Below, one piece after another: positions 54,931 through 64,000 of a stretch of DNA of 64,000 bases. Position 1 is the stretch's first letter, and each line of letters opens with the position of its first letter. The position numbers and the translations under genes are program-made. A model generated the notes under the pieces. That model ran no database searches and was not told the DNA's origin. It was given only the letters and a program-made list of their open reading frames with translations. This DNA is from Tuctoria greenei (Eukaryota > Streptophyta > Magnoliopsida > Poales > Poaceae), in assembly GCA_036927565.1 (NCBI GenBank), contig JAYESD010000008.1, positions 114,994,279 to 115,058,278 on the forward strand, written 5' to 3'.

Positions 54931-55685
54931 GTATCAACATTGGTTCAATGATGATTCAATTCATTGCCCTAGGTTGGCTTGTGCCTAGGCTCTTAAGGTA
55001 ATTACTTAATATGCTAGCATGGTGCTAGGATAGTTGAGTAGCACTAGATGTCTTTTATACCCACGGATTGAAGAGGTAGGCAGTAGGTGGTGATAGCCCT
55101 ATCTGTCCCTTGTAATCCTTCATGTTCGGCTATGCCACAGGCTCTTGGCGGGAGTCTCCCTAGTATTTATTGGGGTAAGCCCGTGCCCGATGTGTTGAAC
55201 CACATAGCATAAGTATTCACTATTGACCTAGCTTATGGATAATTAGTTTAGGCTATGTATACGTACAATAGAGCATAGTAGGAGTACCTCCATAACTCTC
55301 AACCTTAACTAACCTCTAGGATCCTCTTATCCCCCTTAGACTTGAAAGCTCTTGTGTGTGTCACACTACCTCCACTATTATTCTATTCATCCTTACTAGA
55401 TTCTTACCTAGACCTTTATACCCTTTCCACTTGATGAATGTTATATCTCTTCCCTGCCTTCCTTTGGGATCAAATAAATGACACCCTTGGGAATACTCTT
55501 AAGGGGAAATGCTACAATGATATTTCCGTGCGCTTGCAGAATTCACTCTGTGATCCAATAGAACCATTAACATGCATTTCTGACACATCAGTTGGAGTAG
55601 TTAATGGTGCATAAGAAATACCAACAAGCATTTCTGGCGCTGTTGCCGGGTATGATTTGTTAGTATATCTTAGGAGCCGTCAACA
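54931..55685 (+). repeat. 5' LTR of element F, last piece, with internal PBS copy
   Basis: Resumes after the second gttgt (54926-54930) and ends ccgtcaaca at 55685, just before the true PBS. The final 59 bases duplicate the LTR/PBS junction, so a PBS-like TGGCGCTGTTGCCGGGT lies inside the LTR at 55635-55651. Confidence 0.88.
55635..55651 (+). promoter_or_regulatory. PBS-like sequence inside the LTR of element F
   Basis: TGGCGCTGTTGCCGGGT, exactly 59 bases upstream of the working PBS and preceded by the same caacaagcattt context. The 3' LTR carries the same internal copy at 62558-62573. Confidence 0.85.
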
Positions 55686-55693
55686 AGCATTTT

Positions 55694-55710
55694 TGGCGCC
55701 GTTGCCGGGT
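55694..55710 (+). promoter_or_regulatory. Primer-binding site of element F
   Basis: TGGCGCCGTTGCCGGGT, eight bases after the LTR end; the Athila-type PBS, generally matched to tRNA-Asp. Confidence 0.82.
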
Positions 55711-55827
55711 AAGGCAAATAGATATATAACATGACTGAGTGAATAGGATAGAACCCTGGGTAGGATTTTAGTAGGATAACCATTCTTTGTTTTCGCATTT
55801 ATTTTAAATGTGAAAACAGGGTAGTGT

Positions 55828-57513
55828 ATGACTTGTTTCCGCTTGCCAGAAAACTTTGTTGAAGATCCCGAATCTCTTTTGAGAGACCGACCCCGTGTCA
55901 TTACTCCTCAGAAGATTCGAGCAGCAAAGCAAGCCAGCATTTCTGCACCAACAATCCAAACGCCAATGGATCAGAAGACCCTTCATGAGTTCTCAGCTCC
56001 CTCTGCTAACAATGTGCCTATTGGGCCCACTGTTAACACGGGAGATGTGAACTTCGAGATCAAAAATGGCCTTATCACTATGGTGCAAGCCAACCCATTT
56101 TGTGGGAAGGCTAACAAGGATGCAAGTGCTCACCTGCAACAATTCCTCGAGATCTGCAGCACTTTTAAGATCAAGGACGTGTCTCTGGATGCGGTCCGTC
56201 TGAGACTGTTACCGTTCTCTCTCCTTGGGAGAGCGAAACAGTGGTTCTACGCGAACCGAAGTGCTGTAGACACTTGGGAGAAGTGTTCTATGGCATTCCT
56301 TGCCAAATTCACCCTGTTGGGCAAAACCAATTCCCTACGTGGAAGGATTTCCAGCTTTCATCAAGAGCTCAAGTAATCTATTCCCGAGGCATGGGAAAGG
56401 TTTCAGGAGTACATCCTAGCCTGTCCCCACCATGGGATGGAAGACTAGCTCCTTATTCAGAATTTCTATAACAGGCTGATCCCATCAGCTCGTGACCATT
56501 TGGATGTTGCTGCTAGAGGAGCCTTCTTCTCATTGACGGTGCCAAAAGCTAAAGATCTTATTGAGAATATGGTGTCCAACATGGGATGAAACTATGAGCG
56601 TCTTCATACCCGACAGCGAGGCATGCGCACCTTGAAGGAGGTGGACATGATTGCTGCAAAATTGGACATCCTAATGAAGAAAATTGATGGACAAGCCAGT
56701 GGTGAAGTGTCTGGAAATGCCTATGCCCTAGACACTCACATCACGTGTGAAGTTTGTGGCAACACGGGTCATATAGGCAATGATTGCCCAAAAAATCGTG
56801 AGGATGCCCTATACCTCGCCAACAACGGAAATTTCAACAACAACAATGGCTATCGTCCAGGAGGTCAAGGGTGGGGTCAACAACACCCATTCTTTCAAGG
56901 AGGGTACAACAACAATGGCAACCCTAGAAATCAGTCCAACTTGAGAGAACTTGCCATTAGCCAGCTCAAGATCAACGATGCCCTATCCAAGAAGCTATCA
57001 ACTAATGACAAGACCCTGGAAAACATCAATGCCAAGATTGAAGGACTATCCTCAGCATTTAAGAATCAACTAAGCTTCAATAAGATGTTGGAGACTCAGC
57101 TAGCACAACTTGCTGCAGTTGTCCCTCCATTGGAAAACAACACAATTTCGGGGCAACCAGAAGCCCCAGTGGAGAATGTCAATGCAGTGGTTACGAGAGG
57201 AGGAAAGACCACTCGTGACCCACCATATCCCACACAAGAAAAGAGGACAACTAAGCCTGAGAAGGAGGATGTCTCAAGTGAATTACTTGGTGAGAGAATG
57301 GCCAAACACTTTGAAGACACCAACTTATTGCCATTCCCTCACAAACAAAGGAAGCCAACAGTGCATGAGCAATTCAACCGTTTTGTTGAGATCATCCAAA
57401 AGATCCACATCAATGTGCCCTTGATTGATGCGATGCAAGTACCCACTTATGCTCGCTATCTCAAGGACATACTGAACAACAAACGGCCATTGCCCACCAC
57501 TGAGGTCGTCTAG
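55828..57513 (+). pseudogene. Gag of element F (Athila)
   Basis: One frame from 55828 through the protease, broken by stops at 56374 (TAA), about 56446 (TAG), about 56587 (TGA) and 57511 (TAG). Capsid signatures: NPFCGKANKDASAHLQQFLE, LPFSLLGRAKQWFYANR, ARDHLDVAARGAFFSLT. Zinc knuckle CEVCGNTGHIGNDC lies at about 56750-56795. An asparagine and glycine-rich linker and LLPFPHKQRKPTVHEQFNRF follow. There are no frameshifts, only stops. Confidence 0.88.
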
Positions 57514-57963
57514 CTTATAGAAGACTACAGTGCAGCCATCCTCAATAGGCTTCCTGAAAATAAAAAGGACCCCGGATGTCCTACCATTTCATGCTCAATT
57601 GGGGCTCACCATTTTGACAGGGCACTTTGTGATCTGGGAGCAAGTGTCAGTGTGATGCCCAAGGTTGTGTTTGACCAGCTGAACTTCACAGAGCTGACTC
57701 CAACACCAATGTAGCTACAACTGGCTGACTCTTCAGTCTGTTATCCAGCGGTTATTGTTGAAGAAGTCCCGGTGAAGATCCAGAACTGCTTCATACCCGT
57801 AAATTTTGTGGTGCTAGACATGGACACTGAGAAGGATACACCACTCATTCTTGGGCGCCAATTCCTCAGCACTGCAAAAGCTCGCATAGATGTGGGAGCT
57901 AGAGAAATCCACTTCCATATCAATGGCAAGGAGGAAAAGTTTAACTTTCGGCCAAGATCAGAG
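57514..57963 (+). pseudogene. Aspartic protease of element F
   Basis: Same frame as gag. CPTISCSIGAHHFDRALCDL leads to the active site DLGASVSVMP, then VVLDMDTEKDTPLILGRQFL with the LILGRQFL end motif. One in-frame TAG at about 57712. RT should follow but does not. Confidence 0.87.
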
Positions 57964-58955
57964 TAATGCTCCATGATTCGAATCAAGTATGGGCCGAATG
58001 ATAAACACATCAGAGAGGTCGAAGTCACACCTCCAAAGGTGGACTCACTCATTGCATTCATAAGAAGATTAATCTACGAGGACAATCCGTTGTTTCGACC
58101 ACGCTGATATCCAAAGGCGACGGAACCGTCTGGACCTTCCTGAAGGCCCAAGTCCACCAAGCCGCCAAAGAAGGAATGGCAGAAGAAGCAATACAAGCCG
58201 TCCGAGCCCATCCCTCTGGACCCGGATGTGAAATGAAGACGGAAGAATGTCCATCTCATCAGACGGTGGTGAGACCTACGCCAATAGGTTAAATTGGTAG
58301 TTATCCCACTTTATTTTTCTTTTTATCTTTTTGGACCCCATTTGGATTTTTCCCATTGCATATTTGATTTTCCCTAGCAATTTGAGAATCTTATATTCTC
58401 AACTATCATTTTTCTTTCTTTTCAAAAAGAATTTTTTTATTTTGGATTTGAAAAAGGGTTTTTATTTGAAAAACAATTTTTCTGAGCTGCACATGTGGCA
58501 TTTCACCAACGTTCTAACTTTATAGCCGTTGGGGAGCCACTTGCCAAAAGGGTAACCAAGGGGGGCACCTATCAGGTCGGCCGAACCCCCTGGTCGGCCG
58601 AATAGGGAGTGGAGCCAAATTGGCTCCCCTTCCTCCAACGGCTATATTTTGAACCCCAAGTGACCGTTGGAGGGTGCACCCTATAAATTGTGGCCGTGAG
58701 GAGCACTTCTCTTCACACACCACATCATTTAGCACCTCCCCAAGTCACTCTCTAGCTCACCTTGTTTTTCTTGCTCTTCGTTGCAACACTCTTGCTCAAA
58801 TCCATCCCCAAAAAGATTTTCTTTTGTTTGCATTTGCATTTTACACTCAAGCTTTCAAGAGGAGAAAATTCGTTGAGAGTTTTGTTTTCCAAACATCACT
58901 TCTTTTTGGATTTTTCGTGCCTTGTTTTGTTCTTGCTTGTTGAATTCAAAAACAC
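57964..58955 (+). other. Post-protease region of element F; RT, RNase H and integrase absent
   Basis: A short continuation with PPKVDSLIAFIRRLIYEDNP and a basic P/K-rich tract (to about 58250) decays into stops. From 58290 the sequence is T-rich, with the spacer-like text cctggtcggccgaat near 58590. No polymerase or integrase motif is present in any frame. Confidence 0.75.
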
Positions 58956-59640
58956 ATGAAGAGGTTGTTCGGATAGAGGAAGGGGGTTGCAAGCTCAAGC
59001 CATGGTGAAGGTTCTAGTGCACGCCTCTCTTCCATGGGTACAAGCCCAAGGAGGAGAAGTGTGTGTGAGGACACTCCCATGGAAGAGAGAAGCAACCCAC
59101 ACCAACTTCTTCATGACAACGACCTCAACATACGAAGCGAAGTTGAAGATCAAGCACGCAAGCTTCTCCAAGATCGGTAACAAGGAATCGTGCGAGGGCT
59201 GGAGCCACAGGCATGCCACCAATAATCTCTCCGGTCCATGAATACCAAGAGGAAGAGAACCCAACGGTTTATGCGCCCGGATGGACTCAACCTCCGACGT
59301 ATGAGACTAGGGGGTCATCTTGGCAAGAAAGGCAAAGGCATCCACCCTTATCCACTTCAAGCTCTAGCAGCTTGCCCCCAACGTCCATGGGAGGACGTTG
59401 TTCCTTTTCAGCTAGAAGTCATCATGACTATAGCCAAGGAATGACGGACCTCACTAGTCGTATGGGAGAACTTGAAGTGAGAACGGGTGACATCTACAGC
59501 ACACTCCAAAAGCATGTTCAAGGTACCCAGTATTGGCAACAACACATGGATGCTCAATTCACCAACTTCAACACGGCGCTACAACAACAACAAGGACCCC
59601 CACTTGAGGTAACATGTATCACATTTCTTGCATTTTTATT
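58956..59640 (+). pseudogene. 3' ORF (env-position ORF) of element F
   Basis: ATG at 58956-58958 (MKRLFG) followed at once by TAG; the frame continues (SSSHGEGSSARL, HQLLHDNDLNIRSEVEDQAR) to a stop near 59180. After a frame change, 59213-59640 encodes a P, S and Q-rich protein (VYAPGWTQPPTYETRGSSWQ, MTDLTSRMGELEVRTGDIYS) with a short coiled-coil-like segment and a poly-Q run. This is the ORF in the position where Athila elements carry their env-like gene. No signal peptide or transmembrane segment is convincing. Confidence 0.65.
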
Positions 59641-59671
59641 TTCCATCCATCCATCATCCACCTTGCATTTA

Positions 59672-59712
<41 letters not shown>

Positions 59713-60951
59713 TTAGATTCAAATAAAGATGTGCGGTAAGAATTATTTAGAATTCACATAGATGAAATGATGAATAGTTGCTCTGTTTTATTTTCCTAAG
59801 TCTCTAGTTTACAACTTGATACTCTCCGAATATTGCTTTCATTGGTTTGAAATACTTTTACCTTAATTTGGAAGTTGTTGGTAGCAAAAGCTTAATCTAA
59901 TTCTAGATTGTTGCAAGGTTAGAATTAGTAATAGGGCTGCTAGTCCTAGTTTGAAAGTAAAACTTAGATTTCCGGAGACATTCTAAAAAGATTTAAGTTT
60001 CCCTCAATTGATTGGAAATACCTACCAAAGCCATATTATGTTCATACATAGACAAAACCTTATGCATATGCTATTTGCTTTCACATTGAGCCTAGTCAAA
60101 CTAGTATAGACCTATGTGAGAAATCATTCAACTCTTTTTGAATTCAGGACTTCACTTGCACATGCTATACTTCTACACTAGAAGCAAGAAAAACATCCAT
60201 CATATTCACCATACCACAACAAAAAGAGAACATGTTATTCATGTTTAGCACTCTCTTCAAAATTCATTGCAAAGAAAGGGAGTAGAAGACATGGCTACAA
60301 AAAGAAAATGAAAAAAAAGCATGCTTACATCATAAGCATGAGAAAAAAAAAGAGAGAAAAGAAAAGTAGCCATGTTTCATCCCTGCAAAAGAAAGAGAGA
60401 TTATACCAAAAAGGAGTTATCTCAAGTATCCACATCCACTTCCACTCCATTACACATGCGCTAGTCTTGAATCAAAAAGTTTTTTGATTTGAATTCTCCT
60501 AAGGCTTACTCTTTTGACTTAGCAATATATGTGATGCAAATATGCCTACTTACATTCCTTACCAAGCTCCACATACAAGCCATATTCAATGAGTAGGAAT
60601 AGTAGAGGCACAATGCTTTGGTGAGGAAATATTCCACTATCCACAAAGGAGTGATTGAGAGAATCAAATTGAGGTACTTAATATCTAAATTGAATTCTTC
60701 GGTATTTAAGTGGAACTTGATTTTTAGGCTATGTTTGCTCCATTTGCTATTCTACCTTTCAACTACTCATGAATATGAAAAAGCATAATCCCCATGATAA
60801 CTTAAGAAGGGTAGAGTATCATAGCCAATTTCTGCAATACTAGGTAGAGTATCTTGTTGTGCATTAGATACATTTAAAAATAAGACATCGTAGCAACTCT
60901 TGATCATCAACCTAAAGTCTTGACTTTGCTCGGGACGAGCAAAGGATAAGC
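59641..60951 (+). other. 3' untranslated region of element F
   Basis: AT-rich and non-coding. It contains a (TA)17 microsatellite at 59677-59710, an A/G-rich stretch with atgaaaaaaaagcatg and agaaaaaaaaagagag at about 60300-60370, and the tail (ccatagccaatttctgcaat) that also survives in element H. Confidence 0.75.
59677..59710. repeat. (TA)17 microsatellite
   Basis: Uninterrupted TA run of 34 bases in the 3' region of F. Confidence 0.95.
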
Positions 60952-60962
60952 TTGGGGGAGTT
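60952..60962 (+). promoter_or_regulatory. Polypurine tract of element F
   Basis: ttgggggagtt, immediately before the 3' LTR. It primes plus-strand synthesis. Confidence 0.8.
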
Positions 60963-62608
60963 TGTTGATGGCTGTTATATACCAATTTCATCCGTCAATT
61001 TAACTCAGTTATGTGAAGGATTTCTCATTTCTTGCACACATCACCTTTCTATCTAACCCAATTCAACTTGGACTTGGAGAAATATGTGTATGCAGCATTT
61101 TATGCAGGAAATGAGGAAATGTAAAGGGACCAATCCTATAAAATATCATCCCAGCCAATCAGGCGACGACACGTGGCATCCCATGGATCAGAGGGCCCGC
61201 AAACAGAAGTATCCGAGAAGATCCAACGGTGTATCACCCAGATACATCAAGGGGGCCCACCTGGCAGCCACCTGGAGGAAGCACTCCACGTTTGGAGTGC
61301 TGACCAGGTCGGCCGAACCAGGAGTTCGGCCGACCCCTTCCTGGTGCCAAACACGGTCAAACGACGCGTGTTGGCTCCTCCTGGCTTGAAGGAGTCAATG
61401 GTGACTGATTCACGCGCTTTTGGTGGCGGGAACCGACCTCAACACTAGTATCAATAGGACCCCCTACCCCATACTTCAACACACACCACTTGAGCTTCAT
61501 CTCTATTGTATACACTATCATCCATAGTCTTAGAGGAGTTAGGTTGTAGAGAGGAGAGTCTCTAGTCCCAAGTCCAAATTGGGAAAGGAGTCTCTCTCTT
61601 CCTAGACCTACATTGGGAAAGGTATGGCTCATGTATTCTTCTTGTATTTGTGACTTTATGCATAATAAAGATAGTATCCTTAGTCTCTATTCATAAATAT
61701 ACTTGGGCAAAGCGTTTCTTGTTTGATTGTGGAGTCCATGTATGTGGAAGGTATAGCTTCTATGACTGTTTCATCATGAACATATCTCATAATAACTATA
61801 GTCTAGTTAATTATAACATAACTAGGTTAGTATGGATAATTATGATGTGTATCAACATTGGTTCAATGATGATTCAATTCATTGCCTTAGGATGGCTTGT
61901 GCCTAGGCTCTTAAGGTAATTACTTAATATGCTAGCATGGTGTTAGGATAGCTAAGTAGCATTGGATGTCTCGTAGACCCACGGATTGAAGAGGTAGGAA
62001 GTAGGTGGTGACAGCCCTATCTGTCCTTTGTAATCCTCCACGTTCGGCTATGCCACAGGCTCTTGGCGGGAGTCGCCCTAGTATTGCTAGGGGTAAGCTC
62101 ATGCCCGATGTGTTGAACCATATAGCATAAGTATTCACAATTGACCTTGCTTATGGATAATAAGTTTAGGCTATGTATATGTACAATAGAGCATAGTAGG
62201 AGTACCTCTATAATTCTCAACCTTAACTAACCTCTAGGATCCTCTTATCCCCCTTAGACTTGAAAGCTCTTGTGTGTGTCACACTACCTCCACTATTATT
62301 CTATCCATCCTTACTAGATTCTTACCTAGACCTTTATACCCTTTCCACTTGATGATTGTTATATCTCTTCTCTGCCTTCCTTTGGGATCAAATAAATGAC
62401 ACCCTTGGGAATACTCTTAAGAGAAAATGCTACAATGATATTTCTGTGCGCTTGCAGAATTCACTCTGTGATCCAATAGAAATATTAACAAGCATTTCTG
62501 ACACATCAGTTGGAGATGTCTAGTTAATGGTGCATAAGAAATACCAACAAGCATTTCTGGCGCCGTTGCTGGGGATGATGTGTTAGTATATCTTAGGAGC
62601 CGTTAACA
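60963..62608 (+). repeat. 3' LTR of element F (complete)
   Basis: 1,646 bases from tgttgatggc to ccgttaaca. It is collinear with the three pieces of the 5' LTR and, over its first approximately 1.57 kb, with element H. It ends with the 59-bp extension that includes the internal PBS copy (62558-62573). A single cacgtg lies near 61170. Confidence 0.93.
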
Positions 62609-62613
62609 CTGGC

Positions 62614-64000
62614 ACAGTCTCCGAGACTGCAGTTGGCACCGAAGCTGCCATTCCTGTTCTCAACACTATGGAAACAGAGAATAGAGAATTCAAGACAAAG
62701 CAAGAAACAAAACCAAGACACGAAGTAAAGATCCAGCCCTTACCTAGGAACATTGCCACTCCAGTCGGCATGGATTTTCTTCCTCGGACGCCTGGAGCTA
62801 GAGCCCGTCATCGTCGGTGTGGTGGAAGCACCGGGCTCCGAACCAAGTGTTGAGCTAGTACCTCCATCTTCGGGGGTTTCACTCCAGACCAAGAGCCCTC
62901 CGCTGGCACCAGGACTGGAGTCGACTTGCCGGACCCAATGTCCTTTGCGGACACTAGAGCCGAAGGAATTTTGGAGCTAGAGGCACAACCATCAAAGACT
63001 TCAACCGAGGCTGAGGGGTCGCTTCTCTTGGAGTATCCCTCACATAGCTACCGTCGCTTCTAGCCAACTTCCGCTTGCGGCTCAGGGTGACGACGGGATC
63101 TTTCCCCTTCCACGGCTTGAGGTCAACTCTTTGGACGATGGAGCCGTGGGACCTTTTCCTTTGCGCTAAATGGCGCAGGTCCAGATCCTTCATGTGAACA
63201 AGGAGCTCCGAAAATCACGATCCCTGCTGGATGAGTGCTTCTATGCCTCTCCGCAAGGCCTAAGTCATCAAGCATCGACATCTTCCTCCGCAGCTCTCTC
63301 CTGAACTCTAGGGACATGTGTAGGGGCATAAACTCCGCTGGAGGTGTTAGATCGTGGGGATTTATGGCTACGTGGTGCATCTTTTGGAGATGAAGCTTCA
63401 AAGCCTTTTCATCCAAATTTGTCCCGATGCTAACAGCAATCCTGTATGGATCCATTTCTCCACTGAATGCCCATGCTAGCCATTCCCTCGTCTTCAGTGA
63501 ATCCTAACGGTTGGTCAGAAAGTTTGCAATCACAATTAGAGGAGTCACTCCTTCGTCCATGCAATTCTGGATCCTCGATTGGGTTGTACTCCTCCGACAG
63601 CTGCGGGAGCACCTCCCAAGCGTGAGTTAGTGGTGGGAAGGCCTTCAGGTAGTTCCAGCCTATCGTTACGATCCACCCTGACGATTACCCAGACCCTTCT
63701 TCTAGCCATCACATTTCCCGGAAGGAAACGTCTTCAAGTACTTGAATGCAGAATTCTTTTGCTTCACAAAGTTATAGAAGCCAAGGAGCTGATTTCCTTT
63801 CCCAGTTGTGTGGATAGTGAAGAAGGCCCGGGAGAGCTCAACGCAGGGCGGCACACCCACCCACATCTCGCAAAAGTGGACGAATGTCACCACTAGCAAG
63901 AAGGAGTGGGGGCCGAGGTGGTGAAGCTACAACCCGTAGAAGGCCAACAGCATCAGCAAGAAGCTAGAGAACAGTTGGATGAGCCCCACCATGGCGAACG
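62614..64000 (-). pseudogene. Antisense ORF of element B, N-terminal part with Transposase_28-like domain
   Basis: Resumes right after the ctggc duplication (62609-62613). 63899-63702 encodes VTFVHFCEMWVGVPPCVEL and a FYNFVKQKNSAFKYL segment, which I recognise as the pattern of the Pfam family called putative gypsy type transposon (Transposase_28). 63455-63123 encodes MDPYRIAVSIGTNLDEKAL and following text. Frames alternate, so indels are present. The start codon lies beyond 64000. Despite the name, no transposase activity is established for this domain. Confidence 0.72.

Larger units (their letters stand above)
29877..62608 (+). mobile_element. Element F: Athila-type element, non-autonomous, split by D and E
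   Basis: Flanked by ctggc (29872-29876 and 62609-62613). Removing D and E with one copy of each duplication leaves about 8.6 kb. The 5' LTR pieces add to about 1,665 bases against 1,646 for the 3' LTR, which confirms the reconstruction. Internal order is PBS, gag, protease, a 3' ORF, an A-rich tail and PPT; RT, RNase H and integrase are absent. The phrase before the 3' LTR (cgggacgagcaaagg, then gcttgggggag) is the usual Athila ending. It is inserted into the antisense ORF of B. Confidence 0.92.
22010..64000 (+). mobile_element. Element B: Tat-lineage Ty3/gypsy element, internally deleted, 3' end outside window
   Basis: 5' LTR, PBS, gag remnant, RT, two RNase H domains, integrase, 71-bp repeat spacer and an antisense ORF that is split by element F (29877-62608). 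Layout is the same as in A. Most of gag and the whole protease are absent: the gag start (to about 23105) runs straight into the RT N-terminus. RT is catalytically dead. The 3' LTR lies beyond 64000. It is inserted in the leader of G at 22009/22010 with ttatc as the left flank. Confidence 0.88.

Noticed and set aside
63123..63999. Transposase_28-like region as evidence of a DNA transposon
   Set aside because: The domain name is historical; here it is part of the antisense ORF of a Tat retrotransposon.

Overview
This window is plant nuclear DNA, almost certainly from a grass with a large, repeat-rich genome. The basis is family resemblance of the reverse transcriptases, integrases and gag proteins (Tat, Athila, Tekay, CRM-like and SIRE/Opie-like lineages) and grass-type LTR sequence; the species cannot be named. 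I find no host gene, tRNA, rRNA or CRISPR array. Essentially every base belongs to an LTR retrotransposon, and the window reads as one nested stack of eight elements.

Layout. Element G (Ty1/copia, minus strand, 18609-22009) is the oldest host. On its left, an Athila-type element H (plus strand, 16919-18608; only the 3' end is visible) sits in the RT region of G. A Tat-lineage Ty3/gypsy element A (minus strand, 16918 down past base 1) sits in H, and a CRM-like chromovirus C (minus strand, 7382-14908) sits in the gag of A. On the right, a second Tat element B (plus strand, 22010 to beyond 64000) sits in the 5' leader of G. An Athila-type element F (plus strand, 29877-62608) sits in the antisense ORF of B. 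Two elements landed separately in the 5' LTR of F: a Tekay/Del chromovirus D (plus strand, 30481-42425) and a SIRE/Opie-type copia element E (minus strand, 42737-54925). C, D, E and F have perfect 5-bp target-site duplications (cactt, agtcc, gttgt, ctggc). The order of insertion follows from the nesting.

State of the elements. E is the best preserved: gag and pol are both open and its LTRs are about 98% identical by eye. C and D keep all domains but carry stops and frameshifts. F keeps gag, protease and a 3' ORF but has no RT, RNase H or integrase. B has lost most of gag and protease, and its RT catalytic motif is destroyed. A is full of stops. G is truncated.

Points of most interest. (1) The LTR of F has absorbed an extra copy of its own primer-binding site through a 59-bp duplication. 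(2) The U3 regions of A and B carry a 55/56-bp tandem repeat with an ABRE/G-box in most units. (3) The U3 regions of D and E carry dense arrays of different palindromes that share CGGA...TCCG half-sites, and the E array recurs just upstream of its env-position ORF. (4) The D leader is a 37-bp minisatellite that turns into a 130-bp higher-order repeat. (5) A and B both carry an antisense coiled-coil ORF downstream of integrase, next to a 71-bp tandem array. None of this is a host-encoded system.
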